DNA from: Ehretia macrophylla
Taxonomy: Eukaryota; Streptophyta; Magnoliopsida; Boraginales; Ehretiaceae
Assembly: GCA_037974665.1 (NCBI GenBank)
Contig: CM075781.1
Coordinates: forward strand, 33,209,235 to 33,273,234
Reading direction: 5' to 3'
DNA: 64,000 nucleotides
The number at the start of each line of letters is the position of its first letter. Positions within the stretch are counted from its first letter, which is position 1. The notes under the pieces were generated by a model, which worked only from the letters and a program-made list of their open reading frames with translations, did no database searches and was not told the DNA's origin. Positions 12,256 to 24,794 of this stretch are shown here, in pieces. The position numbers and the translations under genes were made by a program.

Positions 12256-12846
12256 GTATGGGTTTAACGAAAAGAGTTTGAAGAGTTCTCCTGGTTTGAT
12301 AGATGGAGGTGTTTGGGTTATGTCTACCTCATAGTGAGAAGCAGAAGAATCAAAGGAAGTGACTTTAGAGTTGTTAGCAACAACTTCTTATACTGGCAGG
12401 GGAAGATCAGCCATGGTGGATACACTGGTCACGACTAGACTTACTGCGGGACTTACTGCGCCTTTCATTCACTCTTTAACGGCTATTGCCCTATTGCCAA
12501 AGACTCTAGTGTTCAACACACAAGTATTGTTTAAGACCGTCAATACCAGAATAGGGAAGTGTTACAGTTAACTAGGCTCAGAGACCACAAAGGGGAAGGC
12601 AAAAAGCGGGAGATGGAAGACATGGTTAAAGGCTTCAGTTTGAGAGAGAGAAGTAGATGATGTGTTTTAATCCCAATCTAACTCTGCCCTTTTAGTGAGG
12701 GGTTCTTCATTATTTATAGGCAAACTATTACAAAGCCTAATAATACAAAGCGGAATCTTCACTATTCTTGACAAGGACTAAAGCAGCTTCCTTTAATATA
12801 GAAAAAGCTGACATGACATAAAGAGATTCCTAATAATTCACAATTA
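12256..12846 (-). mobile_element. Head of pararetrovirus copy A (leader, promoter, MP start)
   Basis: Minus-strand continuation of copy A on the far side of element 1. It carries the start of the movement protein region, a primer-site-like segment complementary to initiator tRNA-Met at 12576-12587, and the promoter with a TATA box (CCTATAAATA on the minus strand, about 12712-12721). At about 12846 it meets copy B head to head. Fossil. Confidence 0.82.
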
Positions 12847-13194
12847 CGACAGATGGTGACTCATTGCAGGCAGGAATCTAGGAATCCCGGGTAGACCCCA
12901 TGACGAAGCTTCGTGTCATGTAAATAGGTTTGTCATGTTGTAATAATAGGATATGACAGGAATCTTTTGTCACTTCAGATTCCCTTTAAGTCATGTCTCG
13001 TTTGTCTGTTTGTAATAAGTGAGATTTCCTTTATTAAAGGAAATCGCTTTAGTCGCATCAGGTTTGTCTTATTGTGAATTATTTGGAATCTCTTTATGTC
13101 ATATCAACTTTTTCTTTATTAAAAGAAACTGATTTAGTCCTTGTCTGGAATAGTAAAGATTCCGCTTTGTATTATTAGGCTTTGTAATGGTTTG

Positions 13195-13344
13195 CCTATA
13201 AATAATAAAGAACCCCTGACTAAAGGGGCAGAGTTAGATTGGGATTAAAACACATCCTCAACTTCTCTCTCTCAAACTGAAGCGTTTAACCATGTCTTCT
13301 GCCTCTCGCTCCTTCCCTTCCCCTTCCCTTAGTGGTCTCAGAGC
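13195..13344 (+). promoter_or_regulatory. Fossil pararetrovirus promoter TATA box and primer site, copy B
   Basis: CCTATAAATA lies at 13195-13204. About 130 bases downstream is TGGTCTCAGAGC (13333-13344), very like the initiator tRNA-Met primer site TGGTATCAGAGC used by Caulimoviridae. The same pair recurs on the minus strand in copies A and C, and the TATA box recurs at 19619. Confidence 0.65.
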
Positions 13345-13451
13345 CTAGTTAACTGTAGCACTTCCCTATTCTTGTATTGAAGGTCTTAAACAATACTTCT
13401 GTGTTGAACACTAGAGTCTTTGGCAATAGGGCAATGGCCGTTAAGCAGTGA

Positions 13452-14384
13452 ATGAAAGGCGCAGTAAGTCCCGCAGTAAGTCCAGTCGTGACCAGTGTAT
13501 CCACCATGGCTGATCTTCCCCTACTAGTACAAGAAGATGTTGCTAACAACTCTGAAGTCACTTCCTTTGATCCTTCCGCATCTCACTATAAGGTAGACAT
13601 AACCCAAACACCTCCATCTACCAAACCAGGAGAACTTTTCAAACTCTCTCTGTTAAACCCATACTCATATTACCAAACTTCCCAACTCACACAAAAGTTC
13701 AAATCTCTATTACCTATCAAGCCAACAGCTCTTACAGTCGTGTACAAATCGTCTACAGTCTCTGTACAATCCGTATCCTCTTCCCACTCAGAAACCTATC
13801 TTCCCATACTTTCTGAACCTGATCTTTGTAGATATAGACAGAAAGGTTACAAAGGTTTACACCTTGGAGCCATTCGTCTAGTCTTACAGCCTAGTTTCCT
13901 TGTCGGAAAGAATGTTTCATGTCTAGTCTATTTACTAGATACCAGGTGGTGTAAGTTTGATGATGCACTCATCTGTGCCGTTGAAGTAAGTCTTCACAAT
14001 GGCCATGTTCTCATCCAGGTTGAACCAAACTTCACCCTTGATCTTTCCCGTCCTACCCTTTCTCAAACCATACAGGTCCTTATCCAACTTTACGGAGCCG
14101 ATATGAACCTAAATGAAACTGTTGTTGCACTCCATCATTCAATGACCTATAAAGTCCAAACCCATCTCTTTTCCATGGACCACAATTGTAAGCCTCGAGT
14201 CCACGTGTTAGGTGACAGTAATGTTACCCAACCAAAGATCTATACTAAACATGAACTCACTTTCCCTCCTCGATGGAAAAATAATTATGAAAGAAGCCTT
14301 AACCGACCAATCATCCATGATTCACCAAGAATCTCTAGACATCCTCTAGAACCAGGTTGTGTCTTCATATCATTTCCAACATAA
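13452..14384 (+). pseudogene. Fossil pararetrovirus movement protein region, copy B
   Basis: The best preserved viral part of the window, an open stretch of 310 codons. It resembles the 30K-superfamily movement proteins of Petuvirus-like caulimovirids, with GLHLGAIRLVLQPSF, a DDALICAVE block, VEPNFTLDL and a C-terminal LNRPIIHDSP segment. In live relatives this protein lines plasmodesmal tubules for cell-to-cell spread. Here it is a relic of a dead copy: it lies in a broken genome between other broken copies. Confidence 0.8.
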
Positions 14385-15259
14385 TCCCAACCAGCTAAAC
14401 CATGTGAAAAATGCCAACTTGCTGGACATCCTCAGTCCTGTTAACACTGTGTCAGAAAACCCTTTGTTGCCAAATCTAGGTCCTCTAGATATGCATGTTC
14501 TATTAATTTTCTTGACGACATCTATTGTATAGAAGAAGCTGATAACGCATATGTTGGTAAATGAAAAGTAACCAAAACCATACCACAAGATGTTGGACAA
14601 ATCGAGTCAGCAATCAATTGGAGCAAATGAATGCAAAAGCCTAGAATGCTGCCATTCAAAAGATATGGTCAGATCTCAAGGAACATGTTGCATGGACAAA
14701 ACTGGCCCATGATCATCTTAGACAATGTTGTTATGACCAATATAATGACCTCCACAAGGCTTTCCACAAAAATCACATATACCACCAGAAAACTCCAATC
14801 AACTGGAAAAAACTACAAAAAGCCGCTTTAGTTCGGAACCCTTCCGGACAAGTTCGTTCTTGGAACAGCGTCAACATTATCAACATGCAAAAATCTTCTT
14901 CCAAGAAGCATTACCTTGATTCTAATGAGTTCAAAAGAAAAAGTGAACGACACGCTGAAAAGCTCAAACAGCCAGCTAAGCCAAAGAAGTAGTCTTGTCA
15001 TCCTTGGAAGCATAATCCAAAGCCTGATCATGCAGTCCGGATACCAAGTGGCAATTGCGAAAAAGCCTATTGGGTTGATCTCACACCACCACCTCATTAT
15101 CTATCTAAATAGAAAATTATCCCAACTGGGTGGGGTAATGAAAACGAGAAAGAAGGTCCCAATGAAATTTCTACTGTTATTTCGTCTTTTGACTCCTTTG
15201 ATCCGTTTGAAAAGAATTCGTCCTCTCAGACAATTCCACCATACAAAGGACCAGTTCTT

Positions 15260-16330
15260 ATGCAAACTCCCGTGACTCCGTTCTACACAGACACCATAAA
15301 AATACGAATACATAACCCAGTGCAGACTAATCCTGATGATTCAGAAACAACCCGTGACCAGGGAAAAACTTCCCAAGCTGGTAAGCACCGGAACCAACAA
15401 CTGCCGCAAGCACAAGTCCCACAGGTTCCACAACAGCAACCTCAGAGACAACAAAACATTGAAAGAAAAGTTGTCATCCCATATGCTCTAGATCACAAGC
15501 AATTCTGGAACATTAATGTAATTCCTCCTGATGACAGACTCAAATATCTTGAGAAAATGGATGCATGGATTAATGGAGAATCTCTCTGAAATCTTACTCT
15601 TGAAATAAGAGATATCATTGACCATCTTGTTACTGCTTTTACAGGATCACTTCGCAGTTGGTGGACAAGAATGTTGTCAGAAGAAGAAAGACAAATCATC
15701 CTGACAGATGCAGATCCTATTCAGATATTCCTAAGATGTCTACGAACCATTTTCGTAGGACAAACAGCCCAAGAGATTGAAAAGGCAGAAAAAGAGTTCT
15801 TACTCAACAAATGTTGTGATGTTGCAAAACTTAAAGATTACTATCTATGACAAGAAGCTCTGTATTTTATCTTTGGAAAAAATACATAAACCATTAAGAA
15901 GGCGTTCGTCTTCAACATGCCACAACCACTTCCTGAATTGCTCGAAACAGAGTTCAAACGAGCCAATATTGCATATCTAAGACAGGTGAGTCTCGCTCAC
16001 TTGTACCAAATGGCCAGAAAGCTCATTCACGATCAGTGCGAATCCAAATGACTTGGCAAACTTCTTAAAAGCAACGAGCAGAAAATAATGGATACCTTTT
16101 GCAGAAAAGATTTCCAAAAGTTTGGTTGTCACACTCACAGCTACTCTCCATGTTCGTATCACAAACACAAGAAACACAAACATCAGAAAAGGTTTCACAA
16201 GTCCAGAAACCTTTCAAGAAATTCAGATTTGTGAAGAAAAGATCAAAACCCTCTTCTTCCACTAAGTGTTTTCTTTGTGGAAAGAAATGACATTTTGCAA
16301 AAGATTGTTACCTCAAAAAGCCCAAGAAGC
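15260..16330 (+). pseudogene. Fossil coat protein region with zinc knuckle, copy B
   Basis: It opens with a Pro/Gln-rich stretch (QLPQAQVPQVPQQQPQRQQN) and has a central part shared with copies A and C. It ends with a Lys/Arg-rich stretch and a Cys-x2-Cys-x4-His-x4-Cys zinc knuckle pattern at 16267-16308. This is the usual layout of a pararetrovirus coat protein. Fossil. Confidence 0.75.
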
Positions 16331-16559
16331 TACCGGCAAAGCTTGTTCAATTCATTTCAACTCAAAACTTTGATGACCAGCTATACACATGGACTTCTGA
16401 ACCAGATCAAGCCGTCCTTAACCTTGCTACAGCCTCATCCTCATATCTCACCTTAGAATCCGAATCCTCTGAATCAGAACCAAACTTCTCCATAGCCAAA
16501 ATATACAAAACCACTGAAATCCTTACCCCTTCCAAAGCTACCTTTACCCCAGGACAGAT

Positions 16560-16900
16560 CTATAACCATACATAAAGCTTGTTATAAACCCTCCAGGATA
16601 TGTTCCTATCACTGTTACTGCACTTGTAGACACAGGTTCATGTATTTCCATGATGAAATCCAAGTGTCTTCCTCCTGAATTATGGATTTCCTCCAGAGCA
16701 ACCTTTAACACTACTTCTGGTAGTGGATTTGCAAGTGAAGCACATTCCATGACCATACCTATACATTTATCCCCAGATGTCTCAGTTCGACACAGCTTTT
16801 ACCAATATGATCAATGCTGTGAAGACATTATTTTAGGAATGGATTTCCTCACCTTACTTGCTCCATTCTCATTTTAGATAGATGGTTTTCAATTCCTACA
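16560..16900 (+). pseudogene. Fossil aspartic protease region, copy B
   Basis: A retropepsin-type active-site motif VDTGSCIS is visible (Asp-Thr-Gly at 16629-16637), followed by a downstream ILGMDFLTLL block, the usual second hallmark of viral aspartic proteases. It sits between coat protein and RT. Fossil. Confidence 0.75.
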
Positions 16901-17139
16901 CAATCAGTATACCCCTTGAGTATTTTACAAGAATTACCCTCACAAGTTTCAGCCATTCAAGATGATGAATTTGTTGAAGAGAGAAACCTCATCCTTTCAA
17001 GTTGCGGTGACCTTCCAAACAAGTTTTGGGAAAGAGAGAAACACTTCGTCTCTCAACCTTACAAAGAAAATTTGCATATGCCACACCAAAACGCATCTCA
17101 TCCAGGAATGGCAAAAGATGAAAATCTTTGTCAAGCAAA

Positions 17140-18360
17140 AATTCAAACACTACTTGAGCAAGGTCTCATCCGACCATCCAAATCTCCATGGGCAAGTCAT
17201 ACCTTTTATGTCAACAAAAGATCTGAACAGGTCCGAGGAAAGAAAAGATTGGTGATCGATTATCGCCAACTCAATGATCAATTGCAAGATATTAGATAGC
17301 CTCTTCCAAGAAATAAACAACTCCTTAAGAAGCTATCCAGAGCCAAATTCTTTTCCAAATTTGATATGAAATCCGGATTTTGGCAAATTGGTATTACTGA
17401 AGCTGATAGATTCAAAACTGTTTTTGTTGTTCCACAGGGACATTATGAATGGAACGTCCTGTCATTTAGTCTTAAGAATGCACCGTCCGAGTTCCAACAC
17501 AGAATGGATGATGTGTACCGACCCCTTGCACAGCACTGTATTGTCTCCGTTGATGATGTTTTGGTATTTAGCAACACAGCTGAACAACACCACCAGCATC
17601 TCCAACAATTCCAGGAACTAACCTACCAGCATGGATTAGTTCTTGTTGAATCCAAGATGAAAATTGGTCTAAATGCTATTGATTTTCATGGTTTGCAAAT
17701 AAGAGAAGGACACATTCTTTTACAGGACCACATATCAAGCAAATTCCTCGACTTTCCTAATGAGCTCAGAACTGTTACTCAGATCCAGCAGTTCCTTGGA
17801 TTGATCAATTATACCTCATCGCATGTTCCATCATTGGCCAACTACACGAGCCAGATTTCCAAGTACCTCTGAAAATCCAACATTGGAAATTGGTCTCCAG
17901 AAGCCACAATTGCAGTTCAACAGCTGAAAGAGCTCTGCAGAACACTTTATCCTCTCAAGATCCCAGGTCCAGGACAACTCAGTTTACAAACTGATGATTC
18001 CCTAGATTTTTGGACAGCAGTTCTCATTGAAGTAGACAATGGACACAAACAAGTCTGTGGTTACAAATCAGGATCTTTCACACAAGCACAACACAACTAT
18101 CCTTCTTTCAAAAGAGAAGTTCTTGCAGTTATTCAGAGAATCAAAAAATTCAAGTTTTATCTTGCTCATAATCCTTTTATTATTGAAATAGATTTTAAAG
18201 GATTTCAGGGTGTTCTTAAAAGAAAACAGAATGATATTCCGGATCCACAACTCATCCGATGGACAGAATGGATTTCCCAGTTCAATTGAACAATGCGACA
18301 AATCCCAGGCAAATAGAATATCCTTGTCGATTTTCTCTCTCGCACACTACCATCCGAGAA
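17140..18360 (+). pseudogene. Fossil reverse transcriptase and RNase H region, copy B
   Basis: RT motifs are visible: KRLVIDYRQLND, FDMKSGFWQIGI, and the VDD catalytic pair in SVDDVLVFSNT (17549-17557). The connection segment QFLGLINYTSSHVPSL follows, then RNase H with YPSFKREVLAVIQ. The ordering and wording are those of Caulimoviridae rather than LTR elements, as there is no integrase. Broken. Confidence 0.85.
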
Positions 18361-19618
18361 AGCTGTATGCATGGTAAATCCAAATGGTCACACACTCTCA
18401 TCTTCCCTTGTTCTAGGTCGTATTCCAGGCAGTTCCAGCTCAAATCCAGATCCCACTGATGGCCAGTCTCAAACATTTTATGATTTGAGTCTAGATCAAC
18501 AGGCACAATTTCTCGTAGCCTTCCTGACGAACTTCAACTCAAAATCCTACAAGCGTTCGCACGCAGCCAAATCACTGATTTCTTTGAAGAATACGTTGAG
18601 ATCAAGCTCAGATGAATTATTGATCTATTAAGCTCTGTCTTTTATGTTCGCAACGTTGTTAGTTATAATCCCCTGCATGAAGAACCATGGGATACAGTTC
18701 TTGATTTTAATAATTATGACTTTTCAAAGATGCAATTCTTGTATCTTTGGTATTGGCTTAATTATTATCCCGAGGCAGTTCTTTTTGATCCAGAACTCAT
18801 TCAAAGACATGTTAGTGTGTTCCCGCAGTCCCGGTTTATCAAGCTATTCTCACAGGTGTTCTAGTCATTTGATCCTCCAACACTCATCAACTGTCAAATT
18901 ATTCAGCACCAGTAGGTTTTCATCATTCGCCTCACAGATGTTTGGAATCGTGCCATTCCGCCAACCATCATTCCAATAAATCATTTCCACATCCGACAAG
19001 AGCCTTGGGAATATTTTATTTCTTGGGAACAATGCCTTAGCATCAAAAGAGCTACTGCTAGAGCCCATGGTCTAGATGTTTCCAATCCCACAGAATTTTG
19101 GCACATCCGCTTTCCTGATAGCCCCACTTTTCATAAGCATTTTCTCGCCTTCCAGAGTTTTTCTCAAAAAGATGGCTTTTTCACTGTAGACCTTGGGTCT
19201 GACTACGACCTGTGGGAGGAGATCTTAGCCAAAACAGTCAAGAGTAGTGGGATGATATTGATCTCAATAATGACAGATGGTGACTCATTGCAGACAGGAT
19301 TCCAGGAATCCCGGGTTGACCCCATGATGAAGCTTCGTGTCATGTAAATAGGTTTGTCATGTTGTAATAATAGGATATGATAGGAATCTTTTGTCACTTC
19401 AGATTCCCTTTAAGTCATGTCTCGTTTGTCTGTTTGTAATAAGTGAGATTTCCTTTATTAAAGGAAACCGCTTTAGTCGTGTCAAGTTTGTTTTATTGTG
19501 AATTATTAGGAATCTCTTTATGTCATGTCAGCTTTTCTTTTATTAAAGGAAGCTGCTTTAGTCCTTGTCAGGAATAGTGAAGATTCCACTTTGTATTATT
19601 AGGCTTTGTAATAGTTTG

Positions 19619-19766
19619 CCTATAAATAATGAAGAACCCCTGACTAAAGGGGTAGAGTTAGATTGGGATTAAAATACATCCTCTACTTCTCTCTCTCAAA
19701 CTAAAGCCTTTAACCATGTCTTCCGCCTCCCGCTCCTTTAGTCAGGAGTTCTTCATTATTTATAGG
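19619..19766. repeat. Tail-to-tail junction of copies B and C with two facing promoters
   Basis: A TATA box (CCTATAAATA) on the plus strand near 19619-19628 faces the same box on the minus strand near 19757-19766. The junction at 19735/19736 joins viral leader sequence of copy B to the promoter region of copy C. On either side the sequence is an inverted repeat that runs, with interruptions, for kilobases. Confidence 0.8.
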
Positions 19767-20622
19767 CAAACTATTACAAAGCCTAATAATACAAAGCGAA
19801 ATCTTCACTATTCCTAACAAGGACTAAAGCAGCTTTCTTTAATAAAGGAAAAGCTGACATGACATAAAGAAATTCCTAATAATTCACAATAAGACAAACC
19901 TGACGCGACTAAAGCGGTTTCCTTTAATAAAAGAAATCTCACTTGTTACAAACAGATAAACGAGACATGACTTAAAAAGAATCTGAAGTGACAAAAGATT
20001 CATGTCATATCCTATTATTACAACATTACAAACCTATTTACATGACACGAAACTTCGTCATGGGGTCCACCCGGGATTCCTGGAATCCTGTCTGCAATGA
20101 GTTACCATCTGTCGTTATTGAGATCGATATCATCCTACCATTCTTGAATGTTTTTGCTAAGATCTCCCCCCCACGGGTCGTAGTCAGACCCAAGGTCTGC
20201 AGTGGAAAAGCCATCTTCTTGAGAAAAACTCTGGAAGGTGAGAAGATGCTCATGAAAAGTGGGGCTATCAAGAAAGTGGATGAGCTAAAATTATGTGGGA
20301 TTAGAAACATCTAGACCATGGGCTATAGCAGTAGCTCTTTTGACGGTAAGGCATTGTTCCTAAGAAATAAAATATTCCCAAGGCTCTTGTCGGAGGTGGA
20401 AATAGTTTATTGGAATGATGGTTGACGTAATGGCACGATTCCAAACATCTATGAGGCGAATGATGAAGACCTGCTGGTGCTGAATAATTTGACCGGTGAT
20501 GAGTGTTGAAAGATCAAATGACTGGAACACCTGTGAGAATAGCTTGATAAAACGGGACTGCGGGAACACACAAACATGTCGCTGAATGAGTTCTGGATAA
20601 AAAAGAATTGCCATAGGATAAT
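19736..20622 (-). mobile_element. Tail of pararetrovirus copy C
   Basis: Minus-strand viral sequence covering the promoter and 3' intergenic part and the C-terminal coding region. It mirrors 18770-19640 of copy B. At 20622 it is interrupted by LTR element 2 and resumes at 33653. The 5-bp repeat ataat (20618-20622 and 33653-33657) marks the insertion. Confidence 0.85.
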
Positions 20623-22302
20623 TGTGATACCCCGAACCTGGCATATATTTAATAGCATTTGAAGTTCATTTAAATTGTATTTTATTGACCTTTCACCTTC
20701 TTTGACCAAACTAGTTAACTTTTCATCTACAATGACCAATTAGGACAAGGTGAAAATTCTTGAAATGTTTAATAAAGAGCAAACTTGGGATTAGAAATAA
20801 AAAAAATGCAATGTTAAGTTAGTCAAATTTTGGGTCAACTTTGAAATTAAATCTGAACCAATTGGGGAAGATTTAGGTAGCAAATTATATATGGTTGGAA
20901 AGCTCTATGAGTCTAGTTTCTGAGGCTTCAAACCGTTCGGGAATTGGACTTTTTTAGAAGAAGTTATGGCCGTTTTCGTAAGGTCGCGCATAACTGTTTT
21001 GGTTTAGCGGGTTGACCGAAGCTTTGACCATTTGTCATTTTTTATTTAAGTATGAAATACGAAACAAAAGAGTAATCAGGAAATAAAGAAGGCCATGGCT
21101 GAAACCATGGAGGAAAAAGGAAAAAAAAACATTTCAACTTCAATCTTCAATTTCTTTGCGAGAGCTTGTGCGGAGTGGTTTCCGAGGCATCCAGCGTGGT
21201 TTTCCTAGTGTCTAGGAGCGTCTAAGGTGAGGGTTTCATCGTTATTTGCACATTTGAAAATGTTGAACATAAACTTTAATTTTTGTGATTTAACCGTAGG
21301 TTGTTATTTTGTATGTTTCATTGCTTAAAGAATGTTCTCTAGTAATTGTAGAACGTGTATTTATAGCTTTTTACCATTTTCTATGGTTGAAAATTGAAAT
21401 TGAAATATAAATTGTATAATGAATAGTAAATAGTGAATAGTAAACCCCCGTTTCGATGAAGTTACGCTGTTATGCTTTCTGTTGATGTGAAAAGGTGCTA
21501 GGTATGCTAGAATGTCTAAATGCATGGTTTGTTTAGGTTGCGTAATGGAAAAAATGAGAAAAATGCCTTGGTGAAAGTCGGGGTCGTTTAGGTCGAGTTT
21601 AACGTTTTCTCGTTTTGCGTGATGACATTGTTTTGGGAGGCCATAGAAGCACTTTTGGTGCGATTATGGCCTTGGTTGGGTATTTGGTTAGTATAGTTGT
21701 AGTTCAAACGAGCAAAGGGGGAAATCGGGACTTTGCGTGAATTCTAGGGTAAAGTAGGGTTTTGGGGTCTTTAGACGTGCCTTATGGTGACCTATGAGGA
21801 TTGGTGAAGTCCGTTTCCAAAGCTCGTGGCTCATTTGAAATTAGTAGCGTTTGAAAGTTTGGGTCATTTTTGGGATTTTGTGTGTTTTCATAGTATATTG
21901 TCTACAGAATGCTTATAATGCCTATAGAATACTTGTTATTGCTTGCTAATGTTAGTTGGTGTTGTTCTTGTTGCTTGTTTGATTGTAAATGCTTGTTAAT
22001 GCTTATTACGCTTGTTAGAGTTGATTATTGATTGAAATGTTTAACAATTGTTGAATAATGCTTGATATCTCGGTTATCTCCTCTATCTGTGTTGTTGTGC
22101 TATCGCTCGTTTATCGCCTTGTATCGAGTCTTGCATTGCATAGTGTCCAGGGCGTGAGTGATGGGCCTATCTCGGTAGCCTCGGGTTGCCAGTGTTGGTT
22201 GCTCTAGCTCTGTGGCTATTCTATCTTCTCGCTTGGGTTGCCTCCCAAGGAGATTTGGGTCGTAGAATTGATGGATACTTCCGGGGTATTCCAAACTGGT
22301 GT

Positions 22303-24794
22303 TGTCACGCCCCGATCCCTCACGAGACCGGAGGCTCTAATAACCAAGCTATTCTCAACCCAATCCCAACCCAGTCTCAAAATTTTAAGGAAAAACAGAC
22401 AGAGTTTCCCCTATACTATGGACTTTCTGAAAACCTGTAAACTCTCAAATAAGGTAACTACAAGGTAAACAAACTTTTCATGGCTAAATATTTAAAGATT
22501 CAAGGCCATCCGAGCCTTGAAACATCCAACAGTTTCAAAACCACACAAGCATGCAGGTAACTTGATTTAAACTTAATCTAATAGCCATGCCATTCTAAGA
22601 TAACATTAAAACATTCTTAAGAGATGAAACATCCTACATTAGGTCATTCACTCCCAAGCATGCAAAATGGTTAAAAACAGAAACATAAGTTATTACAAAC
22701 CATAGAATTACCACTGCTACTACAGTCATCTGACTTCCAGCTTACATATTACTCAAATACATACATTAGCCTTAAGGCCTCAAAATAGATTATAACATAG
22801 AACAACAAAACCTTCAGATAGCAACTAGAAGGCACATCCACCTTAGACAACAATCACACAGCAACTAAGGCAACTCCTCCAACTGCGCCACCTGAAACAT
22901 GTTAGCGAGGTATGAGCAACCACTGTTGCCCAGTGAGGGATATAGTCCCGGGGCGTGCAATGCAACAGATAATACAGTTATACGACAATATCACTTAGAC
23001 AATTTAAGAAACAATGATAACTTAAGTAACCACACATTAAAAAGGATACATTTCACACAATCCCCTATACACCAATCTTCACTGGTCTTCATTCACGATC
23101 CACCAACCACGAGCACGATCACGATAAGCCGGCATAACCCCAATCACTCCAGTGGGTGTACTCCGGATGTACCCCGAATCCTACGACCCAACATCCCCTG
23201 GCAATCTCCGGACCAGGCGAATGAGGGAATAGGGCACGGAGTTTGAATATCCACCGGCAAGCCCTCTGCCGCCCAGCCGATATTCAACACATCCGCCCCT
23301 GATACTATGGTTGCGCAACCACTATGCAAGGAACTTAACGATGGCAAGTTAATAGCAATAATATAAGCATTAACACATAGGAGGATCAACAAAGTAGCTT
23401 GCCATGGATGCAATTAGCATAAAAGCAATTCTAGAGGTTAGTAAGCAGTTTACAAAGGAACATATACAAGCTAAGCATAGAATTATACCAAAAGTTCCAA
23501 ATCAACTTAATATCACATATAAACACTCAAGAAGACATGCCGTGGGTTTAGAAATGTGAGACAACCGAAATTGCGCTTAAACCCCTTTATTTTACAAACT
23601 ATTTCTCTTCCAAACCAAAGTTAATGATTTCATTTTCAAAGAGAACTCTCCCAACTTTCTAACTAACCCTCAAGGTACCCTCTCAACCCTCTAACTCATC
23701 CAAATGCCCGCGATTACCCCGAAAGCCCCAAATTTCCTCTTATGGCTTTAAACTACGCGTACATTGTCCGGGCTTCAAACAAGGGATATCAAGGCATCTA
23801 TAGCACCTAGGTAGCCTAAGGATACTAGAATTGAAGCCCGAATCCACCCGGATTTGCATTAACCCCAAAAGCCCCAAGTTAAAGTCGGCTATTTTCCATT
23901 TTTAGGCGATTTAAGGGCAATGCAAGTGCACGGGGCTATTAGGTTATCTTCACTAGCACCTAAGGCATCTATTAGAAGCATTAAATCAAGCCAATTCGAG
24001 CAATTACACAAAACCCTAGAAAAACATCACTATTCACCCTAAAAATTAAACTAACGATTCTAACCGTTTAAATTGCGAAACGACGGCTCAAATGTGTTCT
24101 CTAGCATTCATATAGATGGTATATTAGCATAGATAACAATTACAATGGCATTTAATCATATTTTCAACAAATCAAGAAATGAGCAACTATTTAAAAATGC
24201 AAAAACAAGTCGTGAAATCCCTCACCAATGCGCGTAAGAGCTCTCGGGAGACTTGCAAACACCCTAAACTATGTGCTCCTAGCTTGGCTTGGCTTGAATT
24301 GAAGATTTGATGGCAAAAATCTCCTCCTTCCTCTCCTTTCTTGCTGTCGGGTTTCCTGCCCATTTTTCAGCTTTTTCTTCTTTTTTTTTTTTGTTATGAG
24401 TTATAGTGTGTTATGTTGGGTATAAAAGGGGTGGGGTCAAGTTGAGAGTGTTTAATGTGTACTAAAATGAGTCTAGTTGGCATTAAAACGAGTCTAATGG
24501 TGTAATAATTAAGTTAGCTAACTAAAACATAAAGTTTCATACGTAACACTATTCACTAGTTTCAACAAATCATTTTCTAAACGGAGGCTCCTATCACTCC
24601 TAGTTCGTAAGCACATTTTTCTCACTCCTTTAACAATTAATGTGATTTAATAAAAATGATAATTCATGGTAATTAAGTAGTTGAAAAACGGAATGAATAG
24701 TGATTAAAGAAGACAACAAGCAAAGCACAAAATAAATGCACAAATAGTGGATGCAATAGTAAGCTAGAAGTACGGTTAAATCTCGGGCGTCACA
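22303..24794 (-). repeat. 3' LTR of element 3 (left copy)
   Basis: Near-identical direct repeat of 25812-28303. An open stretch of 115 codons at 22899-23246 on the plus strand is present in both LTRs, but it has no known domain and runs antisense to the element, so it is not called as a gene. Confidence 0.9.

Larger units (their letters stand above)
5549..12260 (+). mobile_element. LTR retrotransposon element 1, non-autonomous, with target repeats
   Basis: A structurally complete element at 5554-12255: 5' LTR 5554-8029 (2476 bp), internal region 8030-9755 (1726 bp) and 3' LTR 9756-12255 (2500 bp). The 5-bp repeat gtatg flanks it. LTR ends resemble TGTGATACCCCG...CGGGGTGTCACA. A segment like the initiator tRNA-Met primer site follows the 5' LTR (8032-8043), and a polypurine tract (9741-9755) precedes the 3' LTR. 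No gag, protease, RT, RNase H or integrase motif is visible, so it must have moved with proteins from another element. The two LTRs differ by roughly 2-4% by eye, so it is fairly young. The terminal motif suggests Ty3/Gypsy, but without coding domains this is only inference. Confidence 0.9.
12847..19735 (+). mobile_element. Endogenous pararetrovirus copy B (Caulimoviridae)
   Basis: Plus-strand viral copy with, in order: promoter and leader (12847-13450), movement protein (13452-14384), linker (to about 15260), coat protein (about 15260-16330), protease (about 16560-16900), RT (about 17140-17870), RNase H (about 17930-18360), C-terminal region (to about 19220), then promoter sequence again (19230-19735). 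The spacing between the two TATA boxes (13195 and 19619) gives a unit of about 6.4 kb, so the copy is terminally redundant, as expected for a circular viral genome. It is the most complete uninterrupted copy here. It has on the order of ten breaks and is dead. Confidence 0.88.
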
